This document shows positions 42,753-54,700 of a DNA stretch of 64,000 nt, one piece after another (position 1 is the first letter of the stretch; every line of letters starts with the position of its first letter). The stretch covers positions 67,746,357-67,810,356 of the forward strand of contig OY294044.1 in assembly GCA_958510825.1 (NCBI GenBank), read 5' to 3'. The DNA comes from Brachypterus glaber (Eukaryota > Arthropoda > Insecta > Coleoptera > Kateretidae). Both the position numbers and the translations under genes were made by a program. The notes under the pieces are model-generated. The model was not told the DNA's origin and did not search any database. It saw only the letters and a program-made list of their open reading frames with translations.

Positions 42753-45700
42753 ACCTAAAAACAGTACAAGAAAACTGGTGACTAGGCCTAATAGTAATAT
42801 AAATAAGTACTAAGAATTAATTAACATATATTGGTTTTAAAACCGGTTTGGTGTGTACCGGGTGATCCAAAGTTCCCGACCCAATCAGTTTTCTCCGAAA
42901 CCGTAAAAGTTATGGGCAAAATTTTATTGGGTTTTTCTATGGGGTCACCTAAGCTACAAATTAAGGTGGATTAAAGGTTTTTAGTTTAGTGAAACATGGG
43001 CGTAGGGATGGACATTTTTTTAGTTTTTAGTGGCATGTATAGGAAAACTAGCTTAAATCGAATCATATTCTAATTTTATATATTTATCACACAAAGTCGT
43101 TAATATATACGCAAGCGTTAGAAAGTTATTTTATAAATAATAATTTTCACCTTAAGTCAACTTATTTTAAACGAAAAAACAAACAGTCGCTGGATCATTT
43201 GGTTTAGGTATCAAAAATGTGTCATGTTCAAAAATCGCCTGGGTTCAAATCTCAACAGCAATGCTACTTTTTTTATTAATATTATTTAAGTTTTTTTTTT
43301 AAGTATTATATTTTTGTGATTCATCAATATTTTATTACTTTTATTATATAGGTATTTTGTAGGTTTTAAACAAAAGTAGTTTAATCGCTTCTAATAAAAA
43401 ATTAACAGTCAACACAATTTTAAATTTTAAATTTTTACGACCGCTAAAATTAAAAGAACTTTCACTTTCGGGTTTAGACCGTGTATTTGGATTGTAACTT
43501 TTGGTATTATTACGGAAGATATGCATAAAAGCCATCAACACTAGGGTTACCCACCAAAATTTTAAATTAAAAAGTTTGGAGGTCTTACCCTCCAGATTTA
43601 TTCATTGAGGTAGCTTTATAATCCCTGATTTTTTTCAGAATTTTTGAAAAAAAGTAGAGGTCGGTCAAAGCCGTAAATAATTTCTATAGCTTTAGTTTTT
43701 TTACGGCACAGGGTCTTCTTTTTAAAGGAGGAGGTCATCAATTCGTCGTCTTTTTTTTATGTTTGTTCCCGCATAACTTTGGAACGAATAAACGGAATTT
43801 GATGAAACTTTTTGCAACTTAAAGAGGGCATTCATGAGGTGATCTCGTTTTAATTTCACGCTCGGATAATACCGGGTAAACCGGATAATTAAGATAAATC
43901 TAATCATTTTAACGCAATTTCACTTAAAAAAGGCTTAATTTTGTTCTAATACCAACCAAATTTTTAGAGAAATATCGGATAACTCGGATAAGTCGGATAA
44001 CTTGATTAAGGGGTCACTTAAATATTACGGCAGTCTAAAAATCTTTTACATGCCGCTTAACTTGATTCTCTGGACCTGTAAAAAAGTTTTTTAATTATTT
44101 TTACACGGCGCGGTATGAAGGGTAGTAAATGGAATTCAGCACCATTTTTAGTTGGAACTGATTACTATTGCTTAAATTCGGGTTAAGCCATGGGAGTTAA
44201 AGGAGGTAAAAACTATGATATTTTGCGACTTTTTGTATATTATTCTTCGACTTTAATTTAATGGAAGAGGGGGTACTAAGGTATCAAGAGGACAAATACA
44301 TTTTTTTAATTAAAAACAAATTTTAATGTTTTTTTCGTTTCTCGATAAAACAAAAAAAAAAAATCAATCAAAAAACTTTTTTTTTATTTTAATAGTTATT
44401 ACCCGTTATTTACAATACTTTGGTATGAAACATTATAATTATTGTAATTTTTTATATAATTTTAGCGGTCGTAAAAGTTTAAAACTTTAATTTGTGTTGA
44501 CCGTTAATTTAAATTAAACTACTTATTTTTTTTTAAACCTACAAAATACCTGTATAATAAAAGTAATAAAATATTGATAAATCACAAAAATCTAATACTA
44601 TTTAAAAAAAAAACAAAAACTTAAATAATATTAATAAAAAAATATAGCACCGCTGTTGAAATTTGAACCCAGGCGATTTTTGAACATGACACATTTTCGA
44701 TACGTAAACCAACTGATCCACTGACTGTTTGTTTTTTCGTTTAAAATAAGTTGACTTAAGATAAAAAATATTATTTATAAAATAAATTCCTAACGTTTGC
44801 GTGTATATTAAAGACTTCGTGTGATAAATATATAAAATTAGAATATGATTCGATTTAAGCTAGTTTTCCTATACATGCCACTAAAAACTAAAAAAAAGTC
44901 CATCGCTACGCCCATGTTTCACTAAACTAAAAACCTTTAATACACCTTAATTTGTAGCTTAGGTGACCCCATAGAAAAACCCAATAAAATTTTGCCCATA
45001 ACTTTTACGGTTTCGGAGAAAACTGATTGGGTCGGGAACTTTGGATCACCCGGTACAAAAATCAGGAAAAAAAAATTGATCAGGGAAAGTCAGGGAATCT
45101 TAATTTGCAAAATCTGTGGTCACCCTGTATACTAATCACAGCATATAAGTGCTAAAATATGGCAGTTTCAAGTTTCTCAAAACCGCTAAAAAACGTCCTG
45201 GACAAAACATTTTTGGATACAAATGTTCTTTATAAAAAAAATCAGCTGTTTTTTATTAAATTAGAAAAACGTTATGCACTGAAAATGTCTTAGGGATATT
45301 CATTGACGATTGCGATACCAACAACGATTTTTTATTCTTACATAACGCCTATAGCATAGGGCCTATCATAACGCTTTTAGTGACAAAAATCGTGAGAAAA
45401 ATAGTAACAAAATTCGGGAGATAAAGAGGGTCACTCGATCAGTTGTCGTTTTGGTGGTTAGCCGTTTGGGTTTTTGGTAGTTTTCGTCAAACCAACCAAC
45501 CAACCACCAAAACACACTAACACACAAAGCAGACAAAGCAACAACTGATCGAGTGACTCTAGACTAAAATCGTGAGAAAAATCGTAGCAAAAGTCGTGAC
45601 AAAAATCGTAAGAAAATCGTGGTTTTCGAGCCATAAGACATTTCCAATGTCAACATAAAAAAATGTCCGTCTGTCTGTCCGTCCGTTTACACGTTTTTTG

Positions 45701-48700
45701 TAAGCATAGTAAATACATTTAATCTTAATAGGGTATCTCAAAACACAGACCTATTAAATTGTGATTACACAATTCATCCACAATGGCTTTTGGATAGACC
45801 AAGTGCAAATCCAGATAACTGGTATGACTCAAACACAACAGCAGAACAAAATGAAAACACAGGCCATGTTTCAACAGAAAATTGCATAACTGATGAAAGT
45901 GGTTGGACAGAGAAAGAAAAAAATCTTCTTGACAGAGGAATCGGAATTTTTCATAAGAGCAATGTGAGATTATCTCAGTTTATTGGTTCAAAAACTGCTT
46001 CAGAAGTTGAATATTATTTGAAGAATTTTTATGTTGAAAATCAACCTTCCTACAGCTCTAACTGTTTGCTAGATGAAAATAATTTGTTTACTGAAGTCTT
46101 GAATGATACTCAGGTAAGTAGATACAAACACTGATATAGTGGAAATCTTTTTAAGGATTTTTGGAAACTTAAAAAAATTAAATTTAAAAATTAGTTCATA
46201 TTTGAAATCAAAATAGTCAAATACGAAAATCCATTATCAAGTGACACGTAATTACGTTATTTTCTAGTAGATATTTGAAAATACCAATAATTTTTTAAAT
46301 ACATTATTTACTAGAAAATTTCATTAAAAATGTATTTTTTAAATATTTTATATACAGGGTGTCCCAGCTAAGACAGATCAATCGGTTTTTGGCGTTATTA
46401 TTAAAGCATCGGAATAAAACTTATGTCAGTCAATATACACCCAAAAAGCGATATGTGAGAAGTGTTCTATTGTTACTTTAAATAATATTTTCAAAAAATG
46501 ATTATAATATTAAACAATTCTTTAATTTATTTACATTTGCTGAACAAATCATAATATTAAATTAATTTTTAATTAATTTCTTTAAAAAACTATGACTTTT
46601 TTTAATAAAATTATTTCATCAAGAATTCCATTAAGTTCACTTATTTTGATTAAGGGTTTCGAAAATTCAATATCAAAATTTTAAATGTCTGGATCGAGTT
46701 CTGGATAATTGTCATATAAATTGTCCAAATTGAATAAACTTTATAGGGCTGAAGGACTCCGGTCTATGGTCAATTTTATGAACAATAAACAACATTTATT
46801 ATTATTATTATTTATTTTTGAATAAACTTTAACTTGGGTAAAATGTGTCTAGGATTTAAACATTAAACAATTATAATGTATGGCTAACGTAAAAGTAGTA
46901 ACAAAAGAGACTTAAATGAACATTGATTAGAATAAAGTGTAAAAAAATACAGTCGTTTCATCTAGGAAATAATATGGGTACTTGAAACCCTTAACCACAG
47001 AGGTAATAAATAAATTATTGTCATTTTAACAAAATTATAAATTAGGTTTATTCCAAATGAAATCATTAAATACAAATTATGAAACATTATATCCCTCTAC
47101 TACTAGCCCACACAAGTCCTGGACTTAGGGGATGCTTAATTAAGTAGAATAGTACGAGGTTAAACAAACAAAATTATTTTATAAATGTATAAAAAACAAA
47201 AACTAGTATAAAACTTTTGTTTATGCACAGTTATAGCTTGTTGGGTGTATACATATTGACTGACATAAATTTTATTGTGATATCTCCAATAATAACGCCA
47301 AAAATCGATTGATCTGTTTTATTTATTTATTTATAAAAAACTCGACAGGAATACACCCAATTACAGAGTTAGTTACACGATTACAAAACTAATAATAATA
47401 CAAAATATAAATAATGTAAGCAGTATGACATACCTAATATTATAAATATATTATAAAGCTATTGTTAGTCAAATGTAAGTCTCTTAATATTAGAAATTTT
47501 ACAGTTAAAAATGTCCAAATTGCTGTTTTAGCTGGGACACCCTATATTTATTTACTAGAAAATTTCGTAGAAAAATAACTTTAAAATTCAATATAGAGGG
47601 TGTAAGAGAGTCGCATGTAGATATTTTAAGCAAAAAAGTATTCTTCACCAAAACACCTAAATTTAATATTAAAGGAGTAATGGCCTTTTAAAAAGTAACG
47701 TTTTTGGTGGAACAAAATGTTACTTCCTCCTAATTGCATTTTTTTTATAACGGTGGCTCCTACAGTGTTACACTATATGACATTTTTTATTTATGTTTAC
47801 TGAAGGAATCTATATTTTTTACAAAAAATACAAAAAACAAACACATAAAAAAGTTTGGGGCAAAAATGTGTTGAGCCTCACATATTTTGTCCGTCTAGGC
47901 ACACCTCTGGATAAATTCAAAAAATTAACTTATTAATACTAGTATACGTGCAAAAGCTCGTCGCTCTAGCTGAAAGGGTACCAGAGTTATTAAATAAAAT
48001 CCTTATTTTTATTACAATTTTAAAGGGCCGTAGCTCCCTTAGGGATCATTTCCGGACCAACCTTTATAGAAACTTTTTTTCATATTTTTTAATGTAGAAT
48101 CATTCCTTAAAATATCTACATGCGACTCTGTTACACCCTGTATATTTGGTTAAATGTTCATATTTATATTTGCCTCTTTTAGATTCCTGCTAGCATTGAG
48201 GAGGTAATAGCTGCAGTGAGCACAGCAAAACCTACAGTGCAGATGAGTCCGAAAAAAAGTCGCAAAAAGAGCGTTTCCTTTAACAGCACCGAGCCATACA
48301 CAGTTAACATGAACGATATTCCCAGTGGTGCCTCCTTACTAAAATCAAACTATTTGAAATTGAACTCGGACTTCCTTAAACCAAAAATAAAACGAAATAA
48401 GGTTAAAAATAAAAAAATAAAGCAGAATAACAGAGGAAAAGCAAAATCGGCTAAATTTAAATTTAAGACTAGAATTAAGCTGGCTGATAAGGTGGAAAAG
48501 GTCAAGCGAAAAACTTTAAAGACATTAAATGAAAATAAAAGGCCTATAAGCAAAATTGAAATAACTACAGGTAAAATACTGAGGTTGCTTAAAATGCGTA
48601 ACGCACTTTTCCATAAATATGTTAAAAATTTTTGGCTTTTTTTGATTCCCTTCTCCCTGTCACAAGCGGTCAACCACCCCTCCCCCTATCCCGTCTCAAA

Positions 48701-51700
48701 TATAAAGACATATTTATTGCGTCTAATATTGATGGACATAAGAAACGAAGAATAAATACAGAAAAATTAAAGAATCTAGTAGATCTACTATGATCTGTTT
48801 TTTCAAGCAAGATAGTAAATTAAAAATCGCACAGTGAATATTTTCAAAAAAATTCGAATATTGGATGTGCGAATATACTGCGCAGTTTATTTTATAAAAC
48901 AACTATATTCTATACACAAACATACAATTCAAATTTGTTTTAAAAATATTTACTGTGCGATTTTTAATTTACTATCTTGCTTGAAAAAATATACCATAAA
49001 AGAGATATTTAAAATATATAAAAAGCATAGACAACATTTTGTCATTAGCTAGATGCCTCGACGACTCGCAGTGTGGGCATCGCGGCACTTTAAAATATTG
49101 GTTTGATGGCTGAATATTATAATACCTGCTCCTCCTTTGATCCCGCCCTTTACGTTCCGATTTTTACCAAAAGACACGAAAAAGTGTCTTTGTAGTCTGA
49201 CACACGGTAAGAAACGACGAAAGGCGGAGGTAGGACCAAAAAACGCTCCGATTTTCGCGAATTCAACGTGAACGTGATTTTAGTTAGATTTTATATTTAA
49301 GTATATTGCTTTATTTTTTGCCGTATTCTTCCGATAGCTTTAGTACCGTGTGTCAAACAATATTTGGCTTTGTTATAAATCTTGCACTTTTTCTGTTATT
49401 TCAAAAATTTTAGGTAAAGGCCTATCAGTTCCCCTTTGTGAAGGAGAAGAAATCGTAAAAATTAAAAAAGATGAAGAATCAGATACAGATATTGAAGTTG
49501 ATGTAGAAGATATAGATGACTCATCCATAATCAAATCTGAACCTATTTTAATCAAACACAAAATACCAAAGTATGAAAAATCTCCAGGCATAGAACTTGT
49601 AGAACCTATTATACCAAAAACTGAGAAAAAGTTACCAATCAAAGAAGAGGAACCAAACCCTTCTAATAACGAGTTACACAATAGACAACTTATGGATCTG
49701 TCTTCTTTAGATGAAGAAACTGCCAAGCAGCTGATGAGTCGAGATTTACCAACAAAAGAAATCGAGTTGAATCCCCAAGAAATAACGAATTTAGAGAAAA
49801 GTATACATTCAGAATTTTTTAAAGACAGTCCGTCGAAAACTCCCAATCGGTATTTGGTGGTAAGCTTTTGCTGGAAAACTTTTTTACGATATTTAAGCAT
49901 CTTGACTTCTCGTTTAAGTTGATACATCTTTGATTTTCTCTATTAAACTAGATGAAACGTTGCAAGCACCCTGTCAAAACATCGGCACTGTTGGACACTA
50001 GAGCCATCTAGTTTGCAAATTTCAAATTAGGTGTTTTGTTTGATTTTAAATTCTGTATCTTTAAAACATTATATTCTAACAAAAAACTGTATAACATTTT
50101 TTATAGGGCTTAAAAGAGCTTTTATTTAAAATATAATTTTTTGAAATCGGGTTATAAATATGTGAGATATGCTAAAAAAACCTTTTACTGCTTTAAACTC
50201 CAATATCTCGAAAACAATGCGTTTTAGGAAAACGTTGTTTATAACATTTTTCGACCAATTTAAAATTATCTTTTATATAAGTTCTAAATTAACCAAATAC
50301 AATAATAATTGCCTTAATTATAAACAAAAAACGCTAAAAATAGGAGTTTTACCCTATTTTTACCCCCTTACCCCCAATCGTTTAGCCCCAAAATCTAATC
50401 AGCTCTTCGGAATACGATAAGAAACAATATGCAAAAAACCGCAAGTCGATATCTCATGTAGAAATGGAGTTAGAGAGTTTACACTCAGACAGACAGACGG
50501 ACGCAAAAAAGTGCTAAATTAACCAAATACAATAATAATTGCCTTAATTATAAACAAAAAACGCTAAAAATAGGAGTTTTACCCTATTTTTACCCCCTTA
50601 CCCCCAATCGTTTACCCCCAAAATCTAATCAGCTCTTCGGAATACGATAAGAAACAATATGCAAAAAACCGCAAGTGGATATCTCATGTAGAAATGGAGT
50701 TATAGAGTTTACACCCAGACTGACAGACAGACAGATGGACGCAAATTTTTTTTTACTGATTTCGACTCAGAATGGTCTAAAACGTCGAGAAATGTGAAAA
50801 AAACGTGGTCAAACATTTTGACTTTTCGGCGAAGATTTCAATACATCGGTACTCTTAATAGCACTAAGTGCGGAAAAATTTAATTTAGAAAACCTCTACT
50901 ATCCAAAAAAAAAGTTTATCTATTTATTTAAAATTTCTGTCTTTTTGATCTTAACAGTTTTTTAGATAGATAGATTGTGGCAGCTTAAAATAAATATTAT
51001 TATTATTATTTTAGATTCGGAATCATATTTTAAATGCTTGGAAAAATAAGAAACCAAGTTATTGTACAAAAACGTCAATCAGACAAGGATTAAGAAACTT
51101 CGGTAATGTTAACTGTATGGGAAGAATACATTATTATTTGGAACAAATTGGAGCCATTAATTTTGGATGTAGTATGTATTAGTTTATAATCCATATCTTA
51201 AAAATTTTGTTTTAGCATTTTTTCCAGGGTTGGGTGGAAGAAACAGGTGTGGTTTAAACCAGGTCGTTTAAACCGGCCTGGTCGAAATTAAACTTTTTGG
51301 TTTAAACCACTAAAGTGGTCGAAATCAAAATATTTTAAATAAAAATATAAAAAATACTGCTACCAACAAAAAATTACTTAAAAAAAAAAATAAAAATAAT
51401 AACAAAAATGTTTTTTAAAAAGGTCCTGTTTCCGTAAAACGAAAAATAAATTGAAAAAAAAAAATTTTTTGCACGACCAAGACTAAAACCTAATTTTACG
51501 CTTTCATTTTCGGGACTAAACTTGCCGTTTTTCTCCCTAGGGAATAAAAATCACGGCTACCTTGATATTAAAATATTATACTTACTATGTGCTTTGCTGG
51601 TTCAAAAATTATGTTTGGTGGTGTTTTGTAATAAATTAGCGATTCAAAATAACATTGTTATAACAAATTATACATAACTTAAAATTTATCATCTTCGTCC

Positions 51701-54700
51701 ATTTTTTTGACGTTTGTGTCAACCATATTAAAAAACAATTGAAATCGCGATAGCCATGAAACTGACTTTTCGCAATTTACAGGCATCTTGATTAAATTAC
51801 GAAAATAAAACAACCGATTTTAGACGCGTGGTTTTTAATTTTAATTTTATCTACCTACCTAAATTATGTTTGGTTCTGCAAAAAATAGTGTATATACCTC
51901 AGGACTAAACTTGGCTATTTTAGTCCCTTGCATTTCTGTTTCCCTCGCTCGCTACGCTCGCTCAGAAAACACTAATGCAGCGGGACTAAAACAGCCAGTT
52001 TAGTCTCTTGGTATATAAATAACTATTTTATAAAATTGTTTTCCCCCTTACCCCACTCCAACCTAGAGAAATTTTGATTTCGACCAGTTTTGACTGGTTT
52101 AAACCAGTTTCGACCGGTTTAAACCATGTTTTGACCAGGGGCCTGGTCTTTTGTAAAAAAGTGATTTTTGCCAACCCTGATTTTTTTTAATATTATTTGT
52201 TCCCATTTTTATGGATCCGGTGATCCAGAAAGTTGATATTTTGCTTGCATGTACACATGACATTGTATTAAGGGCTCAAACCAAAATTAATTTTAACTTA
52301 ATGCCAAAATTTTAAATTTGATTTTTTAATTTGGTCGCATATTTTATTTATTTTATGTTTTGAGAAGTAAATTATTTTGTGTTTTTCTAGGACAAGTAAA
52401 ATATTCAAGACCTTTGTATGATATGCTCCAAACAATTCCAACTGTCACTAAAGAAAAACCATCAAAAATATTACCAGTAAGCAGAAATATTGAAGTTGGT
52501 AGCAGACCGAGAATGAAGAAAAAATTCTCTAATGTAAGTTAAATGTGTAAATTCACATCGTTTTAAGTAAAACATAATTTAAATTAAAATAGCGTCCATG
52601 GTATGTTTTAGAAAACGTCAGAAAAGATTGGTGTATTTTTTTTCACTGCAACAATTTTTAAAATGTTTGTCTCGCGATTTTTTAACTTTTAGCTTTTTTA
52701 ACGCTTAACATGGCATTGGTACTGACCAAGATATCTAGAGGCTTTAACCCTGTTACCTGCACTCAGTCAGTCTTTAAGGCAAGTAACCAGAGGCCGCCAC
52801 GCTATAAGTGGTTGACGGCCACGGGATCGTTGGCTTTGACAATTAAACCTGTGAAGATTACCTCTAAATACGGTCGTTTTAGCAATTTTCAGTTCAATTT
52901 GACAGCCGCTTATAGTCTGGCGGTCTCTGGTTACTAGCCTCAAAGACTGACTGAGTGATGACATTAGGGAACTAGTTCCTCCAGTCATCTTGGTACTGGC
53001 ATTGTCAGTCTGACAATGTACAAAAAGCCCGAAACGGTTCGGTAAAATAGATAGATAGGGCTCTACAATGGGAGAAAAAGTTTTTCCAACTTGGTGCCAC
53101 CATCTAGAGTTCACTTAAAACTTCTGTCAGGTTAACCACTAAAATTATGAGGTTACCTCAGGTATTACACTTAAATTAGTAAAAACCGGGCCTAAAAGTT
53201 TTATTTGAAAGCTAAATAAAACGTTCAGGTCCCAGTTCAATCCCAATTTTTTCTAATTGAACTATAATCGTTTTCTAGTGGTAAATATGACAGATCGGGA
53301 TCTTTACCTCGAAAAAAAAAATACCTCAAACACCGTTACCTCGAAAAATTTTACCTTAAAAGCCCATTACTTCGCACGAAAATTAACTCGAAAGGACGTT
53401 ACTTCACAAGAAAATACCTTGCACGAGCATTGCCTTGAATAAAAAGTTACATCTAAAAGGCATATTTTTTTTAAGTAACAAAAAAAATCCACGAAATGAC
53501 TTTTTCCTTTTTAAAAAATTTTATCATATTTTACACATTTCCAATTTTTTTTGCCTTTGTACACACGATCTTAATAGAACACATTTTTTTATAAACTGCA
53601 AGTTTTTTCCTTCACGCTTTTAATATAACATATTATGTTAACTCAGTTAAACTGATTAATTTTGAAATATATACTAAAACTACAAGCATATAATTGCTTG
53701 TATTAATGTTGTAAAAAAATTATCAATAAATTTTATAATGTAAAAAAAACTACAATATACAATAATCTAAAAAAATTAGATAAAAAATAAAAAATATAAT
53801 ATTTTCGAGGTAAAATCTTTTGAGGTAATGTCCTTTCGATGTCCATGCGATGTAATGTCCGTGCGAGGTAAATACTGGCGGGGTAACGTCCTTACGAGCT
53901 AATGTCCTTTTGAGGTAAAATTTTTCAAGGTATTTTTTTCGAGGAAATTGCTTGAGAGGTAAAGACGGGTCCCCAAATATAACAGCTAGATGCTGCCACC
54001 GCGTTGGGCAGACAATTTTTTCTGGCATTCTCGAATCTATACGTTGATTTTAGGATGGTGAAGGAGGCTGTACTTTGCAACATGACGAAAAGGGTACTGT
54101 CATAAATACTACTATAGTTAATGAAGATCCTGTACTTGTTAAGCCTCGTCCATATGTTAAGAAACCGTCAATACGGCTTATTTACTGTAGGCCTTTCGGT
54201 CCTGAAAATCCGGTAAGTTTTTTTTAACTTACAACGTAAAAAAGTTAAAATTTTAAAGATTGGTATAAAAACCTGTTTCAATAAAACGTATTGTCCATAA
54301 AAATTTCCCTGCAAGCGAGTTGTCTTCTAGATTCGGACTCGTAAGCTAAAATCTTCCCCCAGACGCGATCATGGGAGCATGTAACGGGTCTTTCAATAGG
54401 AGTGATAGGTTTTTAAATAGAGATTTCTCGGTTCCTGATATATATATTTTTTTGCTTCCAGGTGTCAAAATATTCAGTATAGTTTGCAATTTTAATAAAA
54501 TTATTTTATCCTGCAGAGTTTGACGCTTCCCGGCCGTCTAGAAATTATTAAAAAATATTACCAAAGTTCAAGCTCAGTTGTGGGTGCTCAACGTTTGTTC
54601 ACCAGAGCATTGGGTCGCCGTCACCTCCTAGGCTATACGCCGCACTGTGGATAAGTTTGAGCATGAGTTTACTTTACATGACAATAAGCCACCAAAAAGA

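Larger units (their letters stand above)
41403..45127. mobile_element. 3.7-kb composite element in MYSM1 intron 1
   Basis: The outer ends CAGGTTGCCCACAGATCAGG and AATCTGTGGTCACCCTG are inverted repeats, and TATACT flanks both (41397-41402, 45128-45133). CAGGG..GACCACAGAT ends suggest a hAT-type element. Inside are a LINE fragment, a 207-bp tandem array, a long poly(T) run (about 42714-42749) and a 2.2-kb TA-flanked palindrome. The parts fit one host element that was then hit repeatedly. Confidence 0.65.
46355..47544. mobile_element. TACAGGGTGTCCCAGCTAA foldback element with three retroelement insertions
   Basis: The left arm CAGGGTGTCCCAGCTAAGAC, ATCAATCGGTTTTTGGCGTT and TATGTCAGTCAATAT mirrors 47247-47316 and 47531-47543. 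The right arm is broken by a 201-bp LINE tail at 47322-47522. The middle holds a (TTA)n-tailed fragment ending at about 46816 and a SINE 3' part (47092-47172). It lies in MYSM1 intron 2. Confidence 0.75.

Noticed and set aside
45749..45750. Acceptor CACAG at 45744-45748 for MYSM1 exon 2
   Set aside because: With exon 1 ending in phase 2 it gives an immediate in-frame stop. The AG at 45730-45731 keeps the frame.
49350..49413. Earlier start for MYSM1 exon 4
   Set aside because: The upstream in-frame codons precede a good acceptor AATTTTAG, and phase 1 is needed to join exon 3.
52710..53114. Overlapping ORFs on both strands (75 and 115 codons)
   Set aside because: Both lie in the arms of a hairpin element and mirror each other; no splice context.
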